Below, piece by piece: positions 45,105 to 54,357 of a stretch of 64,000 nucleotides of DNA. The stretch covers positions 88,854 to 152,853 of the forward strand of contig NZ_SUPL01000008.1 of the NCBI RefSeq assembly GCF_005047595.1, in the 5' to 3' direction. Position 1 is the stretch's first letter, and each line of letters opens with the position of its first letter. The notes beneath the pieces are model-generated. The model saw only the letters and a program-made list of their open reading frames with translations, did no database searches and was not told the origin of the DNA. This DNA is from Pontimicrobium aquaticum (lineage in GTDB: Bacteria > Bacteroidota > Bacteroidia > Flavobacteriales > Flavobacteriaceae). The translations under genes were made by a program, and so were the position numbers.

Positions 45105-45108
45105 GATA

Positions 45109-45158
45109 AGATTCTTCGCTGTACTTCGACTGCGCTCAGTGTGACACTCAGAATGACA
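45109..45158 (+). repeat. Dispersed intergenic repeat, copy 2 (longer form)
   Basis: AGATTCTTCGCT is followed by an inner CTTCGACTGCGCTCAGTGTGAC unit (given in part) and then CACTCAGAATGACA. Its outer halves match copies at 26284-26308 and 63846-63872. It lies between the htpG stop and the terminator hairpin. Confidence 0.65.
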
Positions 45159-45205
45159 TTTATATTGTCTTTGTTCTTGTTTCTAAAAGCGAAGCGGTCT
45201 AGTCT

Positions 45206-47113
45206 CTATTTTATCATGTCGTAGCTGCGCTTAATAAAATTGGTAAGTTCTTCACCTTTTAATAAGCCTTGAGATAACCTAGCTAAATCCAAGCTTTGGT
45301 TAATTAAGCGCTCTTGTTTTTTGCGCGTTTTGGTATTTAGAATATCATTTACCAATTCGTGGTTTGTATTGACCACAAGGTTATACATTTCTGGCATATT
45401 GCCCATGCCAAACATACCACCACCAGTTTGTTGCATTTCTTTCATACGACGCATAAACTCTGGTTGCGTAATCATAAATGGTGCGGCATTGCTGTCCATA
45501 GCTTCTAGTTGTACCATAAATTTTTCGGAAGGCACCACCTCTTTCAATAACTCATCTAACTTGGTTTTTTCTTCTTCAGATAGCTTAGAGATTTTAGTAT
45601 CGTCTTTTTTAATTAAGTTATCAATATGGTCGGCATCCACACGAGCAAACGATATGTTTTCTTTTGTCGTTTCTAATTTCTGCATTAAATGGCTTACAAT
45701 AGGCGAATCTAATAACAACACCTCATAATTTTTATCTTTTGCAGCTTCAATATAACTGTGTTGCTCATCTTTATTTGATGCATACAAAATCACCATTTTA
45801 TCGTCCTTATCGGTTTGTTTTGCTTTTATAGCATTGGTTAATTCTTCAAACGTATAATATTTACCATCTACCGTTGGATATAATGCAAAAGCATCTGCTT
45901 TTTCAAAGAATTTTTCTTCTGAGAGCATTCCGTATTCAATCACAATTTTAATATCGTTCCATTTTTTTTCGAAATCTTCACGGTTGTTATTAAACAGTGA
46001 TTTTAATTTATCGGCTATCTTACGAGTAATGTAAGATGAAATCTTTTTAACAGCTCCATCAGCTTGCAAGTAACTACGCGATACGTTTAATGGAATGTCT
46101 GGAGAATCAATAACACCACGGAGCATGGTTAAAAATTCTGGCACAATGCCTTCAACATTATCTGTGACGAATACTTGATTTTGGTATAACTGAATTTTAT
46201 CCTTTTGAATGTTCAAATCATTCGTCATCTTAGGGAAATACAAAATTCCTGTTAGATTGAATGGATAATCTACATTTAAATGTATGTTGAATAAAGGCTC
46301 TTCAAATTGCATTGGATACAACTCGCGATAAAAATCTTTATAGTCTTGATCCTCTAAATCTGCTGGTTGTTTAGTCCACGCAGGATTTGGATTGTTTATA
46401 ATATTATCAACGGTTATTTGTTTGTGAGGCTCAGTGGTTTCTTTACCATCTTTATCCTTTGTTGTTTTTGGTGTAAAGTCTGGATCGTTTATTTCCTTGG
46501 TTCCAAATTTAATTGGAATAGGCATAAACTTGTTATACTTAGTTAAAAGTTCTCGTATTCTCCCTTCTTCAAGAAATTCTTCTTCACCTTCTGAGATATG
46601 AAGTATTATTTCAGTACCTCTTTCTGTTTTATCTGAAGCTTCTAAAGTAAATTCTGGACTTCCATCGCATGTCCAATGTGCCGCAGGTTCGTCTTTGAAT
46701 GACTTTGTAATGATTTCAACTTTGTCTGCTACCATAAAGGCAGAGTAAAACCCAAGACCAAAATGACCTATAATACCAGCATCATCAACTTTATCTTTGT
46801 ATTTGTCTAAAAATTCTTCTGCACCAGAAAAAGCTACTTCGTTAATGTATTTTTCAACTTCTTCGGTTGTCATACCAAGACCTTGATCGATGATATGAAG
46901 TTTTTTTGCATCTTTATCGATTTTGACTTCAATTTTCGGATTACCATACTCAACTTTAGCTTCACCAATGTTAGTAAGGTGTTTAAGCTTCATCGTTGCA
47001 TCAGTAGCATTACTTATAAGCTCACGTAAAAATATTTCGTGATCACTGTATAGAAACTTTTTAATTAACGGAAAGATATTCTCTACCGAAACATTAATAT
47101 TTCCTTTTGTCAT
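45206..47113 (-). CDS. htpG: Molecular chaperone HtpG (Hsp90)
   Basis: ATP-dependent cytoplasmic chaperone. The 635 residues have the GHKL ATPase N-domain (FLRELISNATDA near residue 31, DQGLGMT near 77, GHFGLGFYSAFMVAD near 116, GTEIILH), a middle domain starting near 230 (IKFGTKEINDPDF, LPLNVSRSYLQ with the catalytic-loop arginine) and a C-terminal dimerisation region. The length is that of bacterial HtpG. It is a single-gene unit, with a promoter-like sequence directly upstream and a hairpin downstream. Confidence 0.96.
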   Translation of the reverse strand: MTKGNINVSVENIFPLIKKFLYSDHEIFLRELISNATDATMKLKHLTNIGEAKVEYGNPKIEVKIDKDAKKLHIIDQGLGMTTEEVEKYINEVAFSGAEEFLDKYKDKVDDAGIIGHFGLGFYSAFMVADKVEIITKSFKDEPAAHWTCDGSPEFTLEASDKTERGTEIILHISEGEEEFLEEGRIRELLTKYNKFMPIPIKFGTKEINDPDFTPKTTKDKDGKETTEPHKQITVDNIINNPNPAWTKQPADLEDQDYKDFYRELYPMQFEEPLFNIHLNVDYPFNLTGILYFPKMTNDLNIQKDKIQLYQNQVFVTDNVEGIVPEFLTMLRGVIDSPDIPLNVSRSYLQADGAVKKISSYITRKIADKLKSLFNNNREDFEKKWNDIKIVIEYGMLSEEKFFEKADAFALYPTVDGKYYTFEELTNAIKAKQTDKDDKMVILYASNKDEQHSYIEAAKDKNYEVLLLDSPIVSHLMQKLETTKENISFARVDADHIDNLIKKDDTKISKLSEEEKTKLDELLKEVVPSEKFMVQLEAMDSNAAPFMITQPEFMRRMKEMQQTGGGMFGMGNMPEMYNLVVNTNHELVNDILNTKTRKKQERLINQSLDLARLSQGLLKGEELTNFIKRSYDMIK

Positions 47114-47153
47114 GATATATATGTTTTAATTATTTGTTTTTCCTGTTTATAGA

Positions 47154-47185
47154 CAAAAAAAATACCATTTACGATTTTGTGACAA
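47154..47185 (-). promoter_or_regulatory. Candidate htpG promoter
   Basis: On the minus strand a TTG (forward 47183-47185) is followed after 18 bases by TA and a long T-run ending in G (forward 47154-47164), which resembles the TTTG/TANNTTTG arrangement with a stretched T-run. It lies about 40 bases before the htpG start. Confidence 0.4.
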
Positions 47186-47196
47186 GTTGGCATAAA

Positions 47197-47226
47197 AAAA
47201 AGCCAGTCTTACTAGAATGGCTTTTT
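47197..47226 (-). terminator. Terminator of the S9 peptidase gene
   Basis: AAAAAGCCA pairs with TGGCTTTTT (9 bp) around a 12-base loop that can itself partly pair. On the minus strand it lies 18 bases after the peptidase stop and ends in T's. Confidence 0.8.
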
Positions 47227-47243
47227 AAAGAATATTTAATTTA

Positions 47244-49688
47244 TTAGTCTTTTAATATTTTGTTTGGAGCATTTACCGTTGGCTTATTTTTTACATGTTC
47301 TTCAAGCCATTGGTCTTGTTCCCAAAGTAAATGCATGACCGATTCCCTTGCTCTGTAGCCATGACTTTCTTTAGGCAACATAACTAGCCTCACAGGAGCT
47401 CCAAGACCTTTTAAGGCATTAAAATAACGCTCACTTTGTAAAGGATAAGTCCCTGAATTATTATCGGCTTCACCATGTATTAATAACATTGGTGTTTTCA
47501 TTTTATCAGCATGCATAAATGGCGACATGGTGTAATACACCTCTGGAGCTTCCCAGTAACTACGTTCTTCACTTTGGAAACCAAAAGGTGTCAATGTTCT
47601 GTTATAAGCACCACTTCTAGCTATTCCAGCGGCAAATAAATCAGAATGTGACAATAAGTTAGCAACCATAAAAGCACCATAAGAGTGTCCTCCTACAGCA
47701 ACTCGGTTTCTATCAATATAGCCTAATTTATCAACCGCATCAATAGCGGCTTTCCCGTTGGCCACCAATTGTGATCTGAAGCTGTCGTTAGGCTCTTTAT
47801 CACCTTCACCAACAATAGGGAAGGAGGCGTTATTCAATACCACATAACCGCGAGTCACCCAGAAAATTGGGGATCCATAGGACGGATAGGTAAACTGATT
47901 AGGGTTGGATGTGCTTTGTGATGCACTACTCTTGTCTTTATACTCTCTTGGATAAGCCCAAACAATCATTGGATATTTTTTTCCTTTTTCGTAATTTGTT
48001 GGTAAATACAATTCTCCTGAAAGATCTAATCCATCATCACGTTTGTAGTTAATAACTTCTTTATGTACATTTTGAATGCTTTTAAACGGATTTTCAAAAT
48101 TGGTTAATGGTACAGCACCTTTTTTGCGTTTTATATTTTTTACGTAATAGTTAGGGAATTCGTTTTTAGACTCTACCCTTACTAATATTTCGCCTTTTTT
48201 AACATCAAGAATATCGCTGATGCTCTCCAGTTTGTTGGTTGCAGTAGATTGATATAAGCGTTTGGTTTGCTTATTTTTTAAGTTGAGTTTGTCAATAAAA
48301 GGAAACTTTCCTTCTTTGCTATAACCTGCACCAATTAAATAAGCATCATCTCCACTAAGTTCAAGCGTATATCTGCCATATTCGTTTCTTTTGGTTGCGA
48401 AATTTCCAGGATCGCTATAACGGTCTTGATAATTTCTGTCCCAAAGCAATTGTGGTGTCTCTTTATTATTTGAAGGATTAAAAATATACGTTTTAGAATT
48501 TCTTGTATTCCACCATCTGTCCATAGCAATGGCAGTATCATCATCTCCCCAAATAAGGCCTGCATAACGTTGCTTTAGTTTTACTAGTGATTTTGGTGTG
48601 CCATTAAAAGGCGCCTCTAGTTCAAATACTTCATCACGATAGGCTACATCAATTGCAGGATCTCCACCATCTAGTGCTTCAGCCCAATATAAGGTTGAAG
48701 GTTTATCGGCTCTCCAGGATACACTACGCTTTCCAGTTCTGGTAGCCATAAATCCTTTAGGCAACTCTTCAATAAGATGCGTTTTTAAAAATTTGCTTAC
48801 TAAATTTCCGTTGGTATCATATATGTTAGTGTTTGATGGAAAACGACCATAAGTAACAATATACGAGAATGGTTTTTGAATGGTGTTTACCATGATGTAT
48901 TTTCCATCAGGAGAAAACGACATACCTGTGTACATATCGTTATCTTTCCATTTAGTTTTAGAACCATCAAGCGACACTTTGTAAAGCTGCGATAATGCTA
49001 ACTGCTCAAAGTTATGCTCGTCATTTCTGTTTTTTAATAAATCTTGATAGGTTCTGTTTTGTGCTTTTACACCTTCTTCGCTTACTGAAATTGTTGGTCC
49101 AGTTGGAACAGCAGTTTTAGTGTCTATTAAAGGTTTTCTGTTATCAGAGAGCATTTTAACAAGGAGCGAATTATTGTCTTTAAACCAAGCAAACGGACTT
49201 CTCATATTGGCGTTAATGCTGGCATCGGTTATTTTTGAAGCAGTTGCTGTGTCAAAATGTAATACCCAAAGTTCAACGCCTGTATCTGTAGTGTTAGTAA
49301 AAGCTACTTTAGTTTCGTCTGGAGAAAAGCTAAAATAGGCATAGCGACCATTTTTAGGTAAACCTTTTACAGCAACATTATCGCTATTTCTACCGTTTCT
49401 TAATTTAATATCTGTATAATAGTTTTGGCGACTGCCAATATTAGTAACGGGATTAATTCTTAATCCGCCAAGGCGCATTTCAGTTTCAGATAGTTCGGCA
49501 ATGCTTTTAAAGTTACTTCTGTATAGAAATAGCATTTTATCACTTTTGCTATCCATTCTTAAAGCTGGAGCAGCAGGTGCATCAGCCAGTTCTAAAATAT
49601 TATCGTGAGGCGTTTGATAACCTACATTTTCTTGAGCTTGTAAATAAGCTACAAAAAACATTAGAAGATAAATAATTGATTTTTTCAT
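47244..49688 (-). CDS. S9-family prolyl oligopeptidase / glutamyl endopeptidase-like peptidase, exported
   Basis: Serine peptidase of 814 residues with a signal peptide (KKSIIYLLMFFVAYLQAQ). The first about 520 residues are beta-propeller blades. The C-terminal alpha/beta-hydrolase domain has the triad S669 (GGHSYGAFM), D742 (HGEADNNSGT) and H776 (ESHGY). The overall pattern, with GGHSYGAFM and the early PSDKIL-type segment, resembles chloroplast and bacterial glutamyl endopeptidases. It probably degrades peptides in the periplasm; substrate preference is inferred from resemblance. It is a single gene with its own terminator. Confidence 0.92.
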   Translation of the reverse strand: MKKSIIYLLMFFVAYLQAQENVGYQTPHDNILELADAPAAPALRMDSKSDKMLFLYRSNFKSIAELSETEMRLGGLRINPVTNIGSRQNYYTDIKLRNGRNSDNVAVKGLPKNGRYAYFSFSPDETKVAFTNTTDTGVELWVLHFDTATASKITDASINANMRSPFAWFKDNNSLLVKMLSDNRKPLIDTKTAVPTGPTISVSEEGVKAQNRTYQDLLKNRNDEHNFEQLALSQLYKVSLDGSKTKWKDNDMYTGMSFSPDGKYIMVNTIQKPFSYIVTYGRFPSNTNIYDTNGNLVSKFLKTHLIEELPKGFMATRTGKRSVSWRADKPSTLYWAEALDGGDPAIDVAYRDEVFELEAPFNGTPKSLVKLKQRYAGLIWGDDDTAIAMDRWWNTRNSKTYIFNPSNNKETPQLLWDRNYQDRYSDPGNFATKRNEYGRYTLELSGDDAYLIGAGYSKEGKFPFIDKLNLKNKQTKRLYQSTATNKLESISDILDVKKGEILVRVESKNEFPNYYVKNIKRKKGAVPLTNFENPFKSIQNVHKEVINYKRDDGLDLSGELYLPTNYEKGKKYPMIVWAYPREYKDKSSASQSTSNPNQFTYPSYGSPIFWVTRGYVVLNNASFPIVGEGDKEPNDSFRSQLVANGKAAIDAVDKLGYIDRNRVAVGGHSYGAFMVANLLSHSDLFAAGIARSGAYNRTLTPFGFQSEERSYWEAPEVYYTMSPFMHADKMKTPMLLIHGEADNNSGTYPLQSERYFNALKGLGAPVRLVMLPKESHGYRARESVMHLLWEQDQWLEEHVKNKPTVNAPNKILKD

Positions 49689-49875
49689 ATTGTGTTGGTT
49701 TATATAAGACTATAAAAGAAATGAGTTTAAAGTTACATAATTTTCCAACTTTTAATACCTAATTTATAAGTTAAAGTTTTTAACATAACCATTAAATGTG
49801 GTATAATTTAATGTCTTAATTATAATAATTCATTACATTTAAAATTCAATTTAATTTAAAGAAAAGAGTTGTTAT

Positions 49876-50880
49876 ATGTATAATTCAAGAATAATAGGGC
49901 TTGGAAAATATTTGCCTGAAAATGTGGTTACAAATGATGATTTGTCAAAAATGATGGATACCAATGATGAATGGATTCAAGAACGTACAGGAATTAAGGA
50001 ACGTCGTTGGATAAAAAAAGGAGACAATGATACATCTGCGATAATGGGAGCTAAGGCTTCAGAAATGGCAATTAAAAGAGCTGGAATAAATAAAGAAGAT
50101 ATTGATTTTATTGTATTTGCTACCATGACACCAGATTATTATTTTCCAGGTTGTGGTGTGCAAATTCAAGATTTATTAGAATTAAAAAATGTTGGAGCCA
50201 TTGATATTAGAAATCAGTGTTCAGGGTTTATTTATGCAATATCGGTAGCAGACCAGTTTATTAAAACAGGAATGTATAAAAATGTTTTGGTCGTCGGTGC
50301 CGAATATCACTCTAACGGACTAGATAAAACCACTCGAGGACGAGGTGTAACCGTTATTTTTGGTGATGGTGCAGGTGCCTGTGTATTATCAAGAGAGGAA
50401 GATAACACAAAAGGAATTTTGTCGTCACATTTGCATAGTGAAGGGAAATATGCCGATAAATTAATTGTTGAGGCTCCAAGTATTAGGCATTGGGTGCCGG
50501 AAATAATGGGAGCTGGAGATAAAGATTTATCATATTTTCCTTATATGGATGGTACATTTGTTTTTAAACATGCTGTGGTACGTTTTAGTGAGGTGATTAT
50601 GGAAGGGTTGATGAAAAACGGACTGCAAAAAGATGATATTGATATGCTTATTCCGCATCAAGCTAATTTACGTATTGCCCAATTTATACAGAAAAAATTC
50701 GGTTTGTCTGACGACCAAGTGTTTAATAATATCATGAAATACGGAAATACGACAGCAGCCTCTGTAATTATTGCTTTAACCGAAGCTTGGGAAGAAGGTA
50801 AAATAAATGATGGCGATACTGTAGTATTAGCAGCTTTTGGTAGTGGCTTTACTTGGGGAAGTGTGGTTATGAAGTGGTAA
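49876..50880 (+). CDS. 3-oxoacyl-ACP synthase III family protein (FabH-like)
   Basis: Thiolase-fold condensing enzyme of 334 residues with the KAS III triad C115 (NQCSGF), H261 (PHQANLRI) and N291 (YGNTTAAS). The N-terminus (SRIIGLGKYLPENVVTNDDL) is typical. It is not in a fatty-acid gene cluster: its neighbours are the divergent S9 peptidase and a lipoprotein. It may therefore be an accessory or secondary-metabolism paralogue rather than the main FabH. WGSVVMKW at the C-terminus is the usual KAS III ending. Confidence 0.9.
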   Translation: MYNSRIIGLGKYLPENVVTNDDLSKMMDTNDEWIQERTGIKERRWIKKGDNDTSAIMGAKASEMAIKRAGINKEDIDFIVFATMTPDYYFPGCGVQIQDLLELKNVGAIDIRNQCSGFIYAISVADQFIKTGMYKNVLVVGAEYHSNGLDKTTRGRGVTVIFGDGAGACVLSREEDNTKGILSSHLHSEGKYADKLIVEAPSIRHWVPEIMGAGDKDLSYFPYMDGTFVFKHAVVRFSEVIMEGLMKNGLQKDDIDMLIPHQANLRIAQFIQKKFGLSDDQVFNNIMKYGNTTAASVIIALTEAWEEGKINDGDTVVLAAFGSGFTWGSVVMKW

Positions 50881-50926
50881 ACGAGTTCCTTTGGAGAAAG
50901 GGATCTCATAAAGAAGGATTCACAAT

Positions 50927-51613
50927 ATGAAAAAACGCTTGCTGTTATTTTTGACTCTTATTATGTTTGTTAGTTGTGATTCAAAACAAACTTCATTCGA
51001 AATTAAATCATTGAAAGAAGAATTGTCAGAAAGAGAAAACTTAATTTCAGATTTAAAAAGACAAATAAATACTTTAGAAAAGAAAAATAAGCAAATGATA
51101 TTTCCCCAAACATCAGATTATTATCGTTTCATTCAAACAGTAGATTCTGAAATTAATGTAGCTGAAAGATTAAAAACTGGAGAAAAGAAACTCCTTGATA
51201 AAAAAGAGTTTGATGATACACTAGACATTTCAGATAATTTCTTTGTTTATAAACATACATCTGAGATTACTCAAACTACTGATTCGCAGTTTGAATCTTT
51301 TATTAGAGATTTTGATCAAGTAAAATCTATTTATGGTAGCGATTTTTTTGTAAGGGCTATGACATTTTATAATGGTGAAAGCTTACCACTTGAAGTTGAA
51401 AATTCTAAAACTGATATTCATATACTGTTACAAGCAACTGAACTTGGATATAAAAATAAAACGTTTGTGATTTCTGATTTTTATGATGTAGATATAAAGT
51501 CACTTAAAAAAAAGAATAATACAATTTTACTGACTTTTGAACACGGAAAATTTCCAAGAAAAACAGAATCAGTAGTAATAAGTCCAGAATTAGTGAAATT
51601 TATGAATAAATAA
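50927..51613 (+). CDS. Coiled-coil lipoprotein of unknown function
   Basis: A 228-residue protein with a lipobox (LLLFLTLIMFVSC). Heptad-like charged helices (FEIKSLKEELSERENLISDL, then KRQINTLEKKNKQM) form a probable coiled coil at residues 24-57, followed by a mixed alpha/beta domain without recognisable motifs. It is anchored in the periplasmic or outer membrane leaflet by inference from the lipobox. It begins 46 bases after the KAS III gene across a small imperfect hairpin, and a hairpin repeat and terminator follow the stop. Confidence 0.7.
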   Translation: MKKRLLLFLTLIMFVSCDSKQTSFEIKSLKEELSERENLISDLKRQINTLEKKNKQMIFPQTSDYYRFIQTVDSEINVAERLKTGEKKLLDKKEFDDTLDISDNFFVYKHTSEITQTTDSQFESFIRDFDQVKSIYGSDFFVRAMTFYNGESLPLEVENSKTDIHILLQATELGYKNKTFVISDFYDVDIKSLKKKNNTILLTFEHGKFPRKTESVVISPELVKFMNK

Positions 51614-51619
51614 TTTAAG

Positions 51620-51639
51620 ATTCCTGCCTTCGCAGGAAT
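51620..51639. repeat. Short palindromic hairpin repeat
   Basis: ATTCCTGC and GCAGGAAT pair perfectly across a CTTC loop. The CCTGCCTTCGCAGG core is a sequence type I know as widely dispersed between genes in flavobacteria. It lies six bases after the lipoprotein stop. Confidence 0.65.
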
Positions 51640-51643
51640 GTAT

Positions 51644-51678
51644 AAAAAAACCCAGAACAAAGACGCTCTGGGTTTTTT
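51644..51678. terminator. Intrinsic terminator, usable on both strands
   Basis: AACCCAGA pairs with TCTGGGTT, flanked by A's on the left and six T's on the right. It can end the lipoprotein transcript on the plus strand. It also lies downstream of the decayed gene on the minus strand. It resembles the terminator at 56001-56032. Confidence 0.85.
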
Positions 51679-51755
51679 AGCTATTAACCAACATTAACAT
51701 TAAAACTAAATGTTCTTGTCTATAAGACGTAAGTATTCGCTTTTTATTTCACCGT

Positions 51756-51784
51756 AAATGTTAATTTAACTAATTTTAACATTT
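51756..51784. repeat. Inverted repeat, possible operator
   Basis: AAATGTTAA and TTAACATTT form a perfect 9-bp dyad with an 11-base spacer. It lies within the segment shared with the region below the TonB-type receptor or just beyond it. Its function is unknown; it could be a protein-binding site or an AT-rich chance dyad. Confidence 0.4.
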
Positions 51785-51826
51785 CAACCCTTGTTAGGGT
51801 AACTTGTCAATTCAAATATTTCAATA

Positions 51827-52238
51827 TTATTGTAAAGTATCGAGAATAGAAATACTATGCCCCGTCCTGAATAAAGGCTGAAAACACTCTTTTTTATCCA
51901 GTTGAAGCTTTGGTTTAACATACGGTTTTAGTTCTTCAAAAAACACAATTATTATTATTATTATTGAATATTACAATTTTACCATTCATAATAACCTCCA
52001 AATCAATAAGTATGTTATTGGTCTGACTCACAACGGTAATAATCTCTGTAAAATCTCCATTTGTTGTATAAGCCTGAAATCCATAACTAGTCATAAAATC
52101 ATCAGTATCTCAAGAATCATAATCCCAAATACTAACTAGAAAAGGATTAATATTTGTAATCTCGATTTGAGGCGTTAAGATAAATTCGAAAAAATTACCG
52201 ATATTGAAATGCAGATTCGAGATTCTTAAGTTAATCAT
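51827..52238 (-). pseudogene. Decayed gene with an internal TGA and a frameshift
   Basis: On the minus strand, ATG at 52238 opens a frame that reads well as a beta-rich protein: FEFILTPQIEITNINPFLVSIWDYDS, then TGA at 52112-52110, then DTDDFMTSYGFQAYTTNGDF and TEIITVVSQTNNILIDLEVI, up to an AAT repeat and a TGA at 51938. The TGA at codon 43 probably replaces TGG (W), since the surrounding IWDYDSxDTDDF pattern looks like a C2-type calcium-binding loop. Near 51945 the frame shifts, and a further 30-odd codons (EELKPYVKPKLQLDKKECF and beyond) run to TAA at 51827. At least two lesions make this a pseudogene. The domain resemblance is by eye only. Confidence 0.65.
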
Positions 52239-52313
52239 AAAAACACCTTCAAAGTAGATTAATCATAAATAACTTATTATTTTGTACTCTCATTTTTTAT
52301 TGATAATGAACAA

Positions 52314-53426
52314 ATGATATCCACATATAGTATAATTGGCTTAATGGTGTTAGGGCAGTTAGTTGTAATTGAAATTCACACATTAAAATATTTAAGAAAT
52401 CATCTTATTTCTAGGTATTATTTTATACTACTACTCTGTTTAAGCTTTTTGTTAATTCATGAACTTTTAATCCACAGTCGTTTTATTATTTTATTTCCAC
52501 ATTTTACTTTTACTGGTGAGGCTATAACCCTTTTAATATGGCCGCTAATCTTTTTAATTACAAAAGAGGTTTTAAATAACAAAAGATCTTCTTATGATTT
52601 CCTACATTTTCTTCCATTTCTAATTTATTCCCTTTTTAGACTTGATAAATATTTAATGTCTTCAGGTGAAAAATCTAAACTTTTAGAAGCCTTTTATAAT
52701 AATATTGACAATCAAACTTTAGTAGCAAAAGAGTTTATTTGGTCGGAATTTGTATACGATTTAATATTATTTAGAATCCAGCCCTTGATATATATAATTG
52801 TAGTATTGATATATATAAATTCTCAGAGAAGCTCCCAAAAAATTGAAAAAACTAGTAAACATCTTTACTGGCTTAAAATAATAATATTTGGATTTCTAAC
52901 AATTTGGGGGTTAAAATATTTAAGCTTCATATCAGGCTATTTTATTATACCTTTTACAATAAAGCATCCACTAGCAATAATATTTATTGCGATACAAGTC
53001 TTTTTAATTTCTCAATTTGCTTTGACAAGCAAAACAGGCATCCCCGAAACATTTTCTCTAAAAAAGGGAATAACAAAAAAAGAACTAGAAGCAATAGCAA
53101 GAAAGGCTAAGAATTATATTGAAGAGAATAACACCTATTTAAATAAAGAAATAACGCTTCATTATTTATCAAAAAAAATTAATACAAATTCGAGCTACCT
53201 GTCTAAAGCAATAAATCATCATTACAAATTGAGTTTTACTGATTTTTTAAACCAGTTTAGGATTAAAAAAGCTAAGGAAATTATTGAAAGTCCAAAAATT
53301 GATATATATACAATGGAAGCGATTGCAAAACAATCTGGTTTTAAATCTATATCCACTTTTAATAGAGCCTTCTTAAAATTTGAAGGACAAACACCTTCAC
53401 AATATAAAAACTCAGTCAATTTATAA
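52314..53426 (+). CDS. Membrane-anchored AraC-family transcriptional regulator
   Basis: A 370-residue regulator with about seven hydrophobic segments over residues 1-235 and a cytoplasmic AraC DNA-binding domain at residues 265-370. The latter has two helix-turn-helix motifs (LHYLSKKINTNSSYLSKAIN and MEAIAKQSGFKSISTFNRAF) and the closing F..FEGQTPSQYK. This arrangement (7TM-like N-terminus plus AraC) is a known Bacteroidota signal-sensing type; the ligand is unknown. It is followed after 84 bases, with a stop-codon-overlapping hairpin between, by two exported PD40 proteins that could be its targets or partners. Confidence 0.88.
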   Translation: MISTYSIIGLMVLGQLVVIEIHTLKYLRNHLISRYYFILLLCLSFLLIHELLIHSRFIILFPHFTFTGEAITLLIWPLIFLITKEVLNNKRSSYDFLHFLPFLIYSLFRLDKYLMSSGEKSKLLEAFYNNIDNQTLVAKEFIWSEFVYDLILFRIQPLIYIIVVLIYINSQRSSQKIEKTSKHLYWLKIIIFGFLTIWGLKYLSFISGYFIIPFTIKHPLAIIFIAIQVFLISQFALTSKTGIPETFSLKKGITKKELEAIARKAKNYIEENNTYLNKEITLHYLSKKINTNSSYLSKAINHHYKLSFTDFLNQFRIKKAKEIIESPKIDIYTMEAIAKQSGFKSISTFNRAFLKFEGQTPSQYKNSVNL

Positions 53427-53440
53427 ATTGACCGAGCTTT
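53411..53440 (+). terminator. Hairpin overlapping the AraC gene stop codon
   Basis: CTC plus GTCAATTT pairs with AAATTGAC plus GAG (one A-C mismatch) across AT, followed by CTTTTAAT. The TAA stop of the AraC gene lies inside the stem. The T-run is short, so attenuation rather than full termination is possible. Confidence 0.55.
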
Positions 53441-53510
53441 TAATAAGCGTTAACATTTTATTACATCTACTGTCGTTTAGTTTTACCTTCTAATTTTAAA
53501 AAAAAGTTTT

Positions 53511-54353
53511 ATGAAAAAAATAATTTTAATCGTATTAGCATTAACAACATTTAATAATGCCTTGGGGCAAAGAGACTTCTCGCCTAAATTTTCAAATAAA
53601 GGCGACAAAATAGCTTTTTACTCATATAGAAATGGAGAAGAGCCTGAAATATTTATAATGGATGCAAATGGAAAAAACCTTAGACAAATAACAGAAGCCG
53701 ATGGTAATTGGGCAATTGAACCAAGATGGTCCCTTGATGATAAATTTGTAGGTTACTCAATGGGAGAAAACATGGGAAAGTTAAAATTAGCAATCCACAA
53801 TTTAAAAAATAACAAAGTAAGTTTTGTAAATGAAGACAAAGGATTACAATTTATTACCTCTTGGACAAAAAATGGAATCGAATATGGATCTAGAGGAAAA
53901 AAAGGTTTTAATTTTTATCTATATAGTGACAAACACAAAACCATTCAACAATTAAATAATCAGACATTTGAAAACTATTTTAGAACAACGAGTAGTGATG
54001 CTAATTATGTGATTTTATCGGTTAAAGATGAAGGAAAAAAAGGACTTTGGTTAAGTAAAGAGAATACAGATTTTAAGAAAATTACTGAATTAGAAGGAAA
54101 AAACATTTCCTTTTCAAAAGATAAAAAGCATATAATTTTTGAAGCAGTAGTCAACGACAATACCGATATTTATATGGTAGATTTAGCAACAAATAAAACA
54201 ACTAGAGTTACAAACGATGAAAGTCATGATTATATGCCTTCTATTGATCCGTCTGGGAGATACATCATATTTTCATCCGGTAGATCTGGTCAATATTTTC
54301 TTTATAAAAAAGATTTAAAATCCGGAAAAATAACCCAATTAACAGGAATTTAA
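53511..54353 (+). CDS. Exported PD40/TolB-like beta-propeller protein A
   Basis: A 280-residue protein with a signal peptide (KKIILIVLALTTFNNALGQ) and repeated PD40 units: FSPKFSNKGDKIAFYSYRNGEEPEIFIMDANG, then PRWSLDDKFVGYSMG, with later repeats DKKHIIFEAVVNDNTDIYMVD and PSIDPSGRYIIFSSGRSGQY. Such WD40-like propellers normally mediate protein binding in the periplasm, as in TolB, but the N-terminal TolB domain is absent. It is four bases upstream of a paralogue and downstream of the membrane AraC gene. Confidence 0.85.
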   Translation: MKKIILIVLALTTFNNALGQRDFSPKFSNKGDKIAFYSYRNGEEPEIFIMDANGKNLRQITEADGNWAIEPRWSLDDKFVGYSMGENMGKLKLAIHNLKNNKVSFVNEDKGLQFITSWTKNGIEYGSRGKKGFNFYLYSDKHKTIQQLNNQTFENYFRTTSSDANYVILSVKDEGKKGLWLSKENTDFKKITELEGKNISFSKDKKHIIFEAVVNDNTDIYMVDLATNKTTRVTNDESHDYMPSIDPSGRYIIFSSGRSGQYFLYKKDLKSGKITQLTGI

Positions 54354-54357
54354 AAAC

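Larger units (their letters stand above)
51614..52313. other. 700-base accessory intergenic region
   Basis: Contains, in order: a hairpin repeat (51620-51639), an intrinsic terminator (51644-51678), a segment related to the one downstream of the TonB-type receptor (to about 51755), an inverted repeat AAATGTTAA...TTAACATTT (51756-51784), a decayed minus-strand gene (51827-52238) and the leader of the AraC gene. No intact gene is present. Confidence 0.65.

Noticed and set aside
51944..51965. AAT/ATT triplet repeat as a phase-variation switch
   Set aside because: Changes of whole triplets would not shift frame, and the gene around it is already broken.
52110..52112. In-frame TGA read as recoding (selenocysteine or tryptophan)
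   Set aside because: No SECIS-like stem is evident, the other genes use TGA as stop, and a second frameshift follows, so decay is simpler.
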